Assembly: GCF_019039255.1 (NCBI RefSeq)
Contig: NZ_CP077062.1
Coordinates: 2,108,001-2,172,000 of the forward strand
Length of the DNA stretch: 64,000 nt
Reading direction: 5' to 3'
Source: Nocardioides panacis
GTDB lineage: Bacteria; Actinomycetota; Actinomycetes; Propionibacteriales; Nocardioidaceae
Part shown: piece after piece, positions 56,284-64,000 of the stretch
Numbering within the stretch: the first letter of the stretch is position 1
Layout of the letters: the number at the start of each line of letters is the position of its first letter
Position numbers and translations under genes: made by a program
The notes under the pieces: model-generated
The model's database searches: none
Seen by the model: only the letters and a program-made list of their open reading frames with translations
Told to the model about the DNA's origin: nothing

Positions 56284-57183
56284 ATGATGGAAGTCGAGCT
56301 GCCCGAGGACGCGACGGTTCCCACACTCACACGCTCGTTCGCCGCATGTGTGGCATCGGTAACCGAGACGCCGATCGCGGAGGTCCCTCAGCCAAGGGCG
56401 GACTTGCCGGGAGCGATCAGTCATTGGCGCAGTTGGCTCGCGGGGCGGGGCGCAGGGTTGGTGACGCTCGGGAAGCCGTCCTCGTTCAGCTGGCCCGGGT
56501 ACTGGCTGGCCATCCTGGGGCGGCCTGGCCTCAGCGCGGACGCTCACGACGCCACGGCGGTGCTGATGTTCGGCACCCCCTCGGGCGTCGTGCTGAGTCC
56601 CCAGGATCCGAGCCTGCTCGGTCGTGCTGCCACCGACCTCCCTGTCCGGGAGGGCTACGTCCTCTGCGGCCTTGACCCGGCTCTCATCGCCCCTACCTCC
56701 CCGCTGCCGCAACTGAGCGGCACGGTCGCGGCCATCGCGCTGGCAGAGCGGGCCACCGGCGACATGCGCACCGTGGACCACGCCCAGGCCCTCGCCAACC
56801 GGGGCCTGGACGGTGACCGCTACGCCGCCAAGGCAGGCACCTTCACCCCGACCGACGACACCACACGCGGTTACGACCTGACCCTGATCGAGGCCGAAGT
56901 GCTTGACAGCCTCACCTTGCCCGAGGCCCGCACCCTCGGCTACGCCGAGGCGCGACGCAACGTGGTCACCCACGGGCTCGACCTCAACGCCCTGGTCGGG
57001 CGACGCTTCCGGGTGGGCAACGTCGAGTGCCTGGGCCAGCGCCTCTGCGAGCCGTGCTCACACCTGGAACGCCTCACCACCAAGGGCACGCTGCGGGGAC
57101 TGATCCATCGCGGCGGCCTACGCGCCGATGTTCTCAGCGACGGAGTAATCACCACCGGCGACCTCATCGAGACCATCGACTAG
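56284..57183 (+). CDS. MOSC-domain protein with extra N-terminal domain
   Basis: A 299-residue protein. The C-terminal half is a MOSC domain (from about 145: GLDGDRYAAKAGTF, EARRNVVTHGLDLNALVGRR, CLGQRLCEPC with candidate sulfur-carrying cysteines, ending TGDLIETID). MOSC domains handle molybdenum cofactor or sulfur transfer. The N-terminal 135 residues (HWRSWLAGRGAGLVTLGKPS) are not recognised. ATG 56284 follows AGGA at eight bases. Confidence 0.85.
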   Translation: MMEVELPEDATVPTLTRSFAACVASVTETPIAEVPQPRADLPGAISHWRSWLAGRGAGLVTLGKPSSFSWPGYWLAILGRPGLSADAHDATAVLMFGTPSGVVLSPQDPSLLGRAATDLPVREGYVLCGLDPALIAPTSPLPQLSGTVAAIALAERATGDMRTVDHAQALANRGLDGDRYAAKAGTFTPTDDTTRGYDLTLIEAEVLDSLTLPEARTLGYAEARRNVVTHGLDLNALVGRRFRVGNVECLGQRLCEPCSHLERLTTKGTLRGLIHRGGLRADVLSDGVITTGDLIETID

Positions 57184-57227
57184 GGCGCAGACACAGCGAA
57201 CAGACGTCCGGACATGCCGCTGACCGG

Positions 57228-57578
57228 TCACCACACCTCAGCCCGGGCGCTCGCTTCTTCACACTCACGTCGGCGTCCCGCGGTCGTCAGGATGTCGAGG
57301 AGTGGCAATCTCCCCCTCAGCCGTGCCCGAAGCCAACTGTTCGTTCCCGGCGCCAGCCCTTTGGCTTTCGGCAGGTCGCCAACGGGTACGACGGCGAGGG
57401 CGACACCGGCGGGAAGTGACCATTTCAACGCGTGGTAGACCGCCGAGAGCGTCTCGTCAGTGTCCACGAAGGCCAGCCCGTCGGCGGCGACCAAGACCTC
57501 CCGCCACGGCCCGGCCAAGTCCCTTGACGGATCGACCTCGTGAAGGTCGGCTGAGGTCCAGGCGACGTACACGGTCAT
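57228..57578 (-). CDS. Hypothetical protein
   Basis: Unrecognised 116-residue protein from ATG 57578: MTVYVAWTSADLHEVDPSRD, DGLAFVDTDETLSAVYHALK, GVALAVVPVGDLPKAKGLAP. Composition and alternating hydrophobic strands suggest a small alpha/beta fold. It converges with the MOSC gene. An in-frame start at 57635 would add 19 residues of poor quality. Confidence 0.6.
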   Translation of the reverse strand: MTVYVAWTSADLHEVDPSRDLAGPWREVLVAADGLAFVDTDETLSAVYHALKWSLPAGVALAVVPVGDLPKAKGLAPGTNSWLRARLRGRLPLLDILTTAGRRRECEEASARAEVW

Positions 57579-57643
57579 GCCGCCAGAGTGCCCGGTGCCC
57601 ATTCGACCCATGCGCAGCATTGAACACTGCGACATCCGGGTCT

Positions 57644-58470
57644 CCGAGATCCGCTCGGCGTGACACCGAGGGCCCAGCGGCGGCGGACACAGGCCGTGCT
57701 CAGCCGTCGCGCGCTGCCGCGGGCGAGCGCGTCTGCCCCAACGCCCGGACGATGTCCGGGGCGCCTGACCGCTGACACCCAGGAACGCCGCGCCACCTTC
57801 ACGATCGGCGTGAGGTGGAGCTCCCGGGGTCCCGACCCTCCATGGAGGTCGCCAGCTCGCGGTCGATCCAACGCCCGATCACCTCGACCACGTAGGCCCG
57901 CTCGCCGCGGTCGAGCCGATGCCCCTTCGCGATGCCGTGCCACGTCGCCAGGCAGCTGCGGCAGCAGGTCGCGGTGGCGTGCTGGGCCACGAAGACCGGG
58001 TGGTTGCGGTAGGGGGTCTGCCGGCCGTCGTTGCGCGGCTCGGCCGGCGCCAGCCGCTCCGCGATGATCTCCGCGGCGTGAGCCCGCATCGTCTGCGGAC
58101 CGCGCAGCTCAGCCGTAGCCCGCTCGCGCCCGCGCAGGTGGAACCGCCGCCCGAACGGTCGCGCGCTCGCGCGGTCAATCCGGTCATCGATCTCGGCGGG
58201 GTCGGGCACGCCCCCAGACTAGGCACGGCACGGTGGCCGACGACGAGGCCAAGACCGGCCGGGTCGCCGTGGGGCTGCGAACCACCAGTGCCCGAAGGCG
58301 CGACAAAGAGGAAGTGGAACAGCCACACGTCTTCCTCGGCCAGCTCGACCAGCGGCGGTCGCGGACCCGAAGCGCCAGGGCACCGATCACGGCGAGGTAC
58401 CGGGCTCCGGACCAATGCCCCGCATGGCACGACCGTGCCGCGCTCTGGCACTTGCGGTCATCCGGATCTG
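57644..58470. repeat. Copy B of the large direct repeat containing a DUF4186 gene
   Basis: Same orientation as 53053-53896. The core 57842-58403 is identical to copy A; the flanks have several substitutions and indels. The distance between copies is about 4.6 kb, and everything between (IS110, hypotheticals, MOSC) would be lost by recombination between them. Confidence 0.9.
57799..58209 (-). CDS. DUF4186 family protein, copy B
   Basis: A 136-residue protein identical to copy A except at the C-terminal end. The metal-binding-like segment ATATCCRSCLATWHGIAKGH is intact. Both copies keep an open frame, the same GTG start and the TAGTCT box, so both could be expressed. Confidence 0.85.
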   Translation of the reverse strand: MPDPAEIDDRIDRASARPFGRRFHLRGRERATAELRGPQTMRAHAAEIIAERLAPAEPRNDGRQTPYRNHPVFVAQHATATCCRSCLATWHGIAKGHRLDRGERAYVVEVIGRWIDRELATSMEGRDPGSSTSRRS

Positions 58471-58619
58471 CCGCCGTCCGCGCGTTCGCGAATGAGTCCT
58501 TTCGCCGCCATCGTCCATCGACGGTGCCGGAATGCAAGCGCATCTGGTCGCACACGACCCTTCGCGAACCCCGAGGCACTGATTCGAAGCAAGGTGGCGT
58601 CCAGCGGCCCTGTCAGCGT

Positions 58620-59825
58620 CTATCGCGGGACGAAGTCGACTTGGTCAACCTCGCTCATCGCTAGCTCCGCGGCGCCGAGCAGCACGCCGTCCTCCCCCAG
58701 CGTCGACGGCACCAGTCCCGGCACCCGCAAGATGCGCCCGGACAGGCGGCCCTGGATCTGAGGGATGATGTCGTCGGCACCCGCGGTGATACCACTTCCC
58801 ACGACGATGATCTCCGGGTCGAGGATCACCGAAAGGGCCCCCACTGCCATCGACACCATGTCGAGGATCTCATCGGCCATCTCGCGGGCGATCGGGTTGT
58901 TGGTCTGCGCGAGCTGGATGATGTCGTGCGCGGTGAGCAACGCGTTGTCGCGGGTGCCCAGGCCGCGTGCGTGGGCGCTGCGCGTGAGCGCGGCGGAACC
59001 GACACGGTCCTCGAGGTCTCCGAGCGTGCCGTAGGACCTTCGTAGGGACGACCGCTCCATCAGCAGGTATCCGATCTCGCCGGCCTCGAAGTGCTGTCCG
59101 CGGTGAAGTGCGCCCTTGCTGATGATCCCGGCCCCCATGCCGTTGTCGAGCAGGACCGCGACCATGTTGCTGGTGCCGATGCCTGCACCACGGCGGTACT
59201 CCCCGTAGGCCAACGCGTTCGCGTCGTTCTCGATGGTGAGCGGGAGATCGGTGTGCGACCGCAGGAATTCGCCCAGCGGCAGCTCCGGCCACCCGAGTTC
59301 TGGCAGCGGACCGATCCGCCCGTCCGGCTCAGCGACCACGCCGGGGACCGACACCCCGACGCTCAGACAAGGCGTTCCCAGCCGGTCGGCGAGTGCCAGG
59401 AGACCAGACAGAAGGCTGGCGACGATCTCCAGCCGGTGGTCCACGTCTGGTGTCGACGCTCCGCCGGACTCGGCGGAGAACAGTCGCTCCTGGCGTTCGA
59501 TGAGGTTGCCGTCGAAGTCGACGAGACCACCGATGACTCGGTCTCCGCGCAGGTGGATGCTCGACACGACGCGCGGGCCGCCCGTGTACCGCAGGATGAC
59601 TGAAGGTCGGCCTCCGGTCGAGGGCTCTTGGCCGTCCTGGACGATGAGCTTCCGTTTGATGAGGGCCGTGGTCAACCGGTTCACCGTGGCCGGGCTCAAC
59701 CCGGTGAGCTCCCCTATCCGTACGCGCGGCAGAGGTCCGTGGTCTCTCAGAGCCTGGATGATGGCGCCCTGGTTGATCGTCGAGACGGTCCGTGTCGTGG
59801 CGGTCATACGGCTGAGATCACTCAC
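58620..59825 (-). CDS. ROK-family transcriptional regulator
   Basis: About 401 residues. N-terminal winged HTH (LPRVRIGELTGLSPATVNRL, residues about 30-75) and a ROK sugar-kinase-like domain (SVGVSVPGVVAEPDGRIGPL, ENDANALAYGEYRRGAG, AGEIGYLLME). GTG 59825 has GGAAGG at six bases; an ATG at 59831 abuts that site. The usual Cys-rich zinc motif of ROK proteins is absent. Last gene of the sugar ABC cluster, so it probably senses that sugar and regulates the operon. Confidence 0.9.
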   Translation of the reverse strand: MSDLSRMTATTRTVSTINQGAIIQALRDHGPLPRVRIGELTGLSPATVNRLTTALIKRKLIVQDGQEPSTGGRPSVILRYTGGPRVVSSIHLRGDRVIGGLVDFDGNLIERQERLFSAESGGASTPDVDHRLEIVASLLSGLLALADRLGTPCLSVGVSVPGVVAEPDGRIGPLPELGWPELPLGEFLRSHTDLPLTIENDANALAYGEYRRGAGIGTSNMVAVLLDNGMGAGIISKGALHRGQHFEAGEIGYLLMERSSLRRSYGTLGDLEDRVGSAALTRSAHARGLGTRDNALLTAHDIIQLAQTNNPIAREMADEILDMVSMAVGALSVILDPEIIVVGSGITAGADDIIPQIQGRLSGRILRVPGLVPSTLGEDGVLLGAAELAMSEVDQVDFVPR

Positions 59826-59860
59826 GCCCATCCTTCCGAGTCGTTCCGACTGCCACGAAC

Positions 59861-60904
59861 CTACTGGGTAGTGCGTTCGTTCAGCTTGGTGTCCGGCTGC
59901 TCGAAGAGGAACTCGTTGATGTCGATCCCGGACCGGGCGGTCATTCGCAGGGTGAGCATCTGCACGAACACGGTCTCGAGCACCGCCCGGGCGATGCCCG
60001 CGACGGCATCTGGGACCGGCACCACCAGCAGGTTCTCGTGGTGAGGCCGGGGGATGTCGGCAGCGTCCGCGCGGGTGAGGAGGACGACCTTGGTGCCTCG
60101 GTCGAGCACCATGTCGACCATCGGGAGCTCGCGTGCGTCTCCGAAGACGACGAGGCCGGAGTCGGCGGTCAGCGGCTCCATCGGACCGTGGATGTACTGG
60201 TACGTGTCGTACGCCGCCGCGTGCAGGCGGGCCCCCTCACGGACGACCAGAGCGCCCTCTGTGGCGGCCGCCAGGGAGACGCCCCGTGCAACGAAGTCGA
60301 CTGCCTGCACCTTCTCCAGCAGCGTCGCGGCCTGCTCGGCGTAGTCTCCGTAGTCACCGAGCGTCGAGGCGACGAGGTCAGGGATGGTGGCCGGGTCCGT
60401 GACCTCGGCCGTCGCGCACTGGCGCCGGATGAGGGCGGCGTACGCCAGGAGCGTGCCGGTGAATCCGCTGGTGTAGACGCGTGAGTCGGGCCATCCGCCG
60501 AGCGGCAGGATGACGTCGACCACGGAGGAGAGCGGCGCGCCGGGGTCGTTCGTGATGCCGATGCGCCGCCCCGGGGTGAACCCGGCAGCGGCACGGATCG
60601 GTTCGGGGCTCTGCCCGGACTCGGACACGACGAGGTAGTGGTCGCCCGGCTGGAAGCCGTCCGCCGCCAGCTCCAGGTCGGAAGCGGTGATGTTGACCGC
60701 CCGCACACCGAGCTGCGCCAACGCGGCGGTGAGCGCCTCGCCGGAGTGGCTCGAGGCACCCATCGCGATCACCGCGACGGTCTCTCCCTCGCGCCAGGGC
60801 TGCAGCTCGGCAGAGGCGAGCGCCTTCGCAACCACGTCCGCGGTCACCCGCAGGTTGTCGGCCTGCGCGGCGAGCGCGGAGACGAAATCTGTCTTGTCGA
60901 CCAC
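59861..60904 (-). CDS. SIS-domain sugar isomerase/deglycase-like protein
   Basis: A 347-residue protein with two SIS folds: VAVIAMGASSHSGEALTAAL, YLVVSESGQSPEPIRAAAGF (Ser-rich phosphosugar site) and GRRIGITNDPGAPLSSVVDV; second half EGARLHAAAYDTYQYIHGPM. Similar to AgaS/FrlB/GlmS isomerase domains that process amino-sugar or fructosamine phosphates. GTG 60904 lies four bases after the permease stop with AAGGGG upstream, so it is part of the ABC operon and points to an amino sugar or glycated compound as substrate. Confidence 0.88.
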   Translation of the reverse strand: MVDKTDFVSALAAQADNLRVTADVVAKALASAELQPWREGETVAVIAMGASSHSGEALTAALAQLGVRAVNITASDLELAADGFQPGDHYLVVSESGQSPEPIRAAAGFTPGRRIGITNDPGAPLSSVVDVILPLGGWPDSRVYTSGFTGTLLAYAALIRRQCATAEVTDPATIPDLVASTLGDYGDYAEQAATLLEKVQAVDFVARGVSLAAATEGALVVREGARLHAAAYDTYQYIHGPMEPLTADSGLVVFGDARELPMVDMVLDRGTKVVLLTRADAADIPRPHHENLLVVPVPDAVAGIARAVLETVFVQMLTLRMTARSGIDINEFLFEQPDTKLNERTTQ

Positions 60905-60910
60905 GTTGAA

Positions 60911-61756
60911 CTACCCCTTTACTGCGCCGGCGGCCATTCCGCTGACGACATAGCGTTGGAAGAGAATCGCCACGAGCACCGGAGGGAGCGCGGCCAGGAT
61001 GCCGCCCGCGGCGACGAGGCCAAAGTCGGTGGTGTAACGCCCCGCGAACTCCGAGATCGCGACGGGGATCGTCTTGGACGCGTTGGACGAGGTGAACACG
61101 AGTGCGTACATGAACTCGTCCCACGCGAGCAGGAACGCGAACATGATCGCCGCGAAGATCCCAGGCTTGGCACTGGGCAGGATCACGCGGAACAGCGCCC
61201 CCACTCGGCTGCACCCGTCGATGCGGGCGGCATCCTCGAGGTCGACCGGGACGGTGAGGAAGTAGTTGCTCAGGATCCAAAGCGTGAACGGGATGATCAG
61301 CGAGCTGTCGACCAGGATCAGCCCCAGCCTGGAGTCGAGCAGTCCGAGGCTGTTGAGGATGAGGTACATCGGGATGAGCAGCGCGATCTGCGGGAGCATG
61401 TATGTCGCGAGGAACACCATCAGTGTTGGGCGGCGCCCGCGGAAGTCCAGCCGGGCGAAAGCGTAGGCGCCGAAGATGCCGACGGCCATCGAGATCGCCA
61501 CCGTCGCCACGGCGACGATCGTGGAGTTGACCATGGCCGCACGGAAGGTGGATCCGGCACCACCCTCACCGAACAGGATCTGACGGTACCGCTCCCAGTC
61601 GAGATGGGAGGGGATCCATCGAGGGGGCCGGCTGATCAGGTTGGACTGCGGCGAGACGCTGGCCGAGACCATGTAGGCGAACGGCAGCAAGATCAGCACC
61701 GCGACCACCAGGGCGGCCAGGTGCACCAGTACGGAGTTGCGTCGACTGCGCCTCAC
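60911..61756 (-). CDS. Sugar ABC permease (MalG-type)
   Basis: A 281-residue permease with six membrane segments and the EAA loop DLEDAARIDGCSRVGALFRV. Start at GTG 61756 overlaps the upstream permease stop (GTGA). It forms the membrane pore with the MalF-type protein. No ATPase gene lies in this part of the operon; a shared ATPase such as MsiK is usual in actinobacteria. Confidence 0.92.
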   Translation of the reverse strand: MRRSRRNSVLVHLAALVVAVLILLPFAYMVSASVSPQSNLISRPPRWIPSHLDWERYRQILFGEGGAGSTFRAAMVNSTIVAVATVAISMAVGIFGAYAFARLDFRGRRPTLMVFLATYMLPQIALLIPMYLILNSLGLLDSRLGLILVDSSLIIPFTLWILSNYFLTVPVDLEDAARIDGCSRVGALFRVILPSAKPGIFAAIMFAFLLAWDEFMYALVFTSSNASKTIPVAISEFAGRYTTDFGLVAAGGILAALPPVLVAILFQRYVVSGMAAGAVKG

Positions 61757-62703
61757 AGCAGGCTCATCTCCGACCGCCGCAGCAGCCTGAGATAGATCGT
61801 CGAAAGTGCCAGGATCACCAGGACGATGAGGTAGGAGATGGCTGAGCCGATGCCGTACTCCTGGTCGGAGAAGGCGGTCGTGTAGGCGTAGTACGCGATC
61901 GTCTGGGTGCCGTTGGCGGGACCACCGCGGGTCATCCCGTAGATGAGGTCGAAGACCTTGAACGCCTCCACGGTCCGCAAGATGAGCACGATGGCGATCG
62001 ACGGGACCAGGAGCGGCAGCGTGATGGAGCGGAACGTCCGCCACGTCGAGGCGCGGTCGAGCTTGGCAGCCTCGTACAGGTCCTTGGGGATCGAGGACAG
62101 ACCGGCGAGCAGGAAGAACGCCACCAGCGGGGTGGTCTTCCAGACATCGGCCACGACGACGGCGTTCAGCGCGAGAATCGGGTCGCCCAACCATGCCTTG
62201 TACTCGTCGAGCAGACCCAGCTGGGTGAGCACGCCGTTCAAGGCGCCGTACTGGGCGTTGAAGATGCCCTTCCACATCGCTGCGTTCACGATCGTCGGCA
62301 CCGCCCAGGGGATGACGACGATGGCTCGGAACAGCCACCGACCACGGAGATCGACGTTGAGCAGCGCTGCCAGTCCGAGGCCCAGGAGCAGCTCGAGCCC
62401 GGTCGACACGATCGTGAAGTACAGCGTCCGAGCCACGGTCGCCCAGAACCCCGGATCTGTCAGCACGGCCGTGTAGTTGTGCAGTCCGACGAACGGGGTC
62501 TCGGTGGCCAGTGCCGAGTCCACTTGGAAGAAGGAGATGATCAGCGTGCGCAGCACCGGGTAGATGATGATCCCGAAGACTGCGAGTGCCGCCGGCATCA
62601 GCATCCAGAACGCCATCCGGTTCTGCTGGGCCGCGAGCTGACTCTTCCGCGATCGCTTCTCGGGAGTACGAACGGGCGTCCGCGGTTGCGCGGTCGTCGT
62701 CAC
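61753..62703 (-). CDS. Sugar ABC permease (MalF-type)
   Basis: A 316-residue permease with six membrane segments (AFWMLMPAALAVFGIIIYPV at the start) and EAA loop DLYEAAKLDRASTWRTFRSI. GTG 62703 has AAGGAG seven bases upstream and lies four bases after the stop of the binding-protein gene. An in-frame start at 62871 falls inside the upstream gene and is rejected. Confidence 0.92.
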   Translation of the reverse strand: MTTTAQPRTPVRTPEKRSRKSQLAAQQNRMAFWMLMPAALAVFGIIIYPVLRTLIISFFQVDSALATETPFVGLHNYTAVLTDPGFWATVARTLYFTIVSTGLELLLGLGLAALLNVDLRGRWLFRAIVVIPWAVPTIVNAAMWKGIFNAQYGALNGVLTQLGLLDEYKAWLGDPILALNAVVVADVWKTTPLVAFFLLAGLSSIPKDLYEAAKLDRASTWRTFRSITLPLLVPSIAIVLILRTVEAFKVFDLIYGMTRGGPANGTQTIAYYAYTTAFSDQEYGIGSAISYLIVLVILALSTIYLRLLRRSEMSLL

Positions 62704-62707
62704 CTCG

Positions 62708-63999
62708 TCACTCCTTGTTTGCGGCTGCGACGGCGTCGTCGAGTGCCTCCTGGGGGGACTTCTTGCCCAGCAGGGCGTTCTGGAGCTCGACCTGCAGCGC
62801 CTGCGAGATGTTGTTGTAGCCGGGAACCGGCGGCCGCAGGATGGTCGACTGCAGGGCCGTCTTGTAGGCATCGAAGACCGGCTTGTTGGTCGCCACGATC
62901 TCCGGCTTCTCGAAGCTGGCCTTCCAGTTCGGTGCGCCGCTCTTGATGAACTTCTCCTGGTTGGGCTCGCTCGTCAGGTACTCGATGAGCTTCCACGCGG
63001 CGTCCTGGTTCTTCGACCTGCTGGCGACGGAAAGGGCCATCGCGCCGTTGACGCCGGGACGCTCACCCGTCGGTCCCTCCGGGGTGGGAAGCACGCCGTT
63101 CTCGCCGGCGATCTTGGAGATGCTCGGGTCGTTCAGATCGCGGTACGTCGAGTCCCAGTTCAGCGAGAACGCCGTGTCCCCCCTGCGCCATCGACTTGGA
63201 GACGTCATCTTCCAGGAACGTAGTGGAACCGGGGTTCGACAGACCCTCGTCGAGCGTCTTCTTCATCCAGGTCAGGGCTTCGACGCCGGCCGCGTTGTTG
63301 ACGTCGAGCTTCCCGCCATCGTCGGTGAAGCTCCCTCCGAACGCGCCCAGGACCTGTGCGTAGTCGCAGATCAGGGCCTCAGCCTGAGCCCAGCTCCAGG
63401 AGATCGGGTACTTGGAGACGCCCTGCTGCTTCATCTTCCGGGCCACCTCCAGAACACCGGACCAGGTGTTCAGGTCCGCAGGGGTCGCGCCGACCTTCTT
63501 CAACATCGCGGAGTTGTAGTAGAACAGCTTGGTCGACGGACCCCACGGCACGCCGTAGTACTTGTTGTCGTACTCCGCGGTGTTCAGGGCGCCCCCCGAG
63601 CATCTCGCTCTTCCAGCTGTCCGGGAAGCGCTTGGTCACGTCAGCGATCAGACCCTTCGACGCGAACTCGGCCGGCCAGATCACGTCGATCAGCTCGACG
63701 TCGTAGGTGCCGGCCGCAGCCGAGGTGACGATCTTGTCGTGAAGGGCCTCATAGGAGACGAACGTCGGCTTGACCTTGATCTTGGGGTTGTCCTTCTCGA
63801 AGGAGCTGATCATCTGACGGACGTCGGACTCGGAGTATCCCGCCTGCTTCATGAACAGGGCGTTGATGGTTCCGGTGCCAGAACCCGCCTCTCCCTTGCC
63901 GCCGCCGCCGGCGCCGGTGACGCTGCACGACGAGAGGGTCAAGGCCAAGGCGGCGACACCTGTGGCTACGGCCCGTCGGGCCGTTCGGGTGAGCTTCAT
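62708..63999 (-). CDS. Sugar-binding lipoprotein of ABC importer, frame broken twice at G runs
   Basis: ATG 63999 starts a lipoprotein signal with lipobox LSSC. The frame runs to FPDSWKSEMLGG, where one base of 63592-63597 must be dropped to give ALNTAEYDNKYYGVPWGPST. At 63178-63183 another base must go (SMAQG to DTAFSLNWDSTYRD), and the last frame runs to 62708. The joined protein has about 429 residues, normal for family 1 solute-binding proteins (YPISWSWAQAEALICDY, AMALSVASRSKNQDAAWKLI). It captures a sugar or amino-sugar derivative for the two permeases. Confidence 0.9.
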
Positions 64000-64000
64000 C

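Noticed and set aside
58480-58570. Two TTCGCGAA octamers as a regulatory pair
   Set aside because: Short self-complementary GC-rich words are expected by chance here and no gene start is placed to use them.

Overview
The window is high-GC DNA with many GTG starts, several apparently leaderless genes, ANTAR, DUF2630 and Arr proteins, and dense genes on both strands. This points to an actinobacterial chromosome, possibly near Nocardioides/Propionibacteriales. The lineage is inferred from gene content, not from a marker gene. No rRNA, tRNA or CRISPR array was recognised.

Layout. 0-6.6 kb: partial DUF2252 gene, a secreted subtilase with a strictly periodic tryptophan tail followed by a GGDEF-EAL protein, and a STAS protein. 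6.9-11.2 kb: rifampin ADP-ribosyltransferase (arr) and a taurine/sulfonate-type operon (binding protein, ATPase, permease, TauD dioxygenase, small ORF). 11.4-21.9 kb: two paralogous ABC-exporter modules facing each other. Each carries an extracellular CDK...DWxC domain, fused to the permease in one module and a separate exported protein in the other. A beta-propeller/phosphoesterase belongs to the first module; CHAD-like, SAP-like and DUF4326 genes lie between them.

22-26.4 kb: a partner-switching signalling set (STAS, anti-sigma-type ATPase, GAF-ANTAR, GAF-PP2C phosphatase). 26.5-34 kb: NAD(P)-binding protein, alpha/beta hydrolase, secreted and membrane proteins, VanZ-like and CPBP proteins. 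34-41.7 kb: GH13 trehalose-synthase-like enzyme, GMC oxidoreductase, EamA exporter with divergent LysR, SnoaL-like and DUF2630 genes. 41.9-49 kb: diguanylate cyclase, MarR divergent from a FUSC transporter, PRISE-type reductase, decayed AraC/VOC genes, acetyl-CoA hydrolase/CoA-transferase. 49.1-52.1 kb: ArsR-type regulator coupled to an MFS exporter, and a membrane protein. 52.3-58.5 kb: remnants, then a duplicated DUF4186 segment (two copies, 562 identical bases) bracketing an IS110 element, a MOSC protein and two hypotheticals. 58.6-64 kb: a sugar ABC operon (binding protein, two permeases, SIS isomerase, ROK regulator).

A caution for all users: six otherwise good genes are broken by seven single-base insertions, each inside a C/G run of six or more. 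This looks like systematic sequencing or assembly error rather than gene decay. Those genes are annotated across the break. True remnants, with deletions and several frame changes, are marked as pseudogenes.
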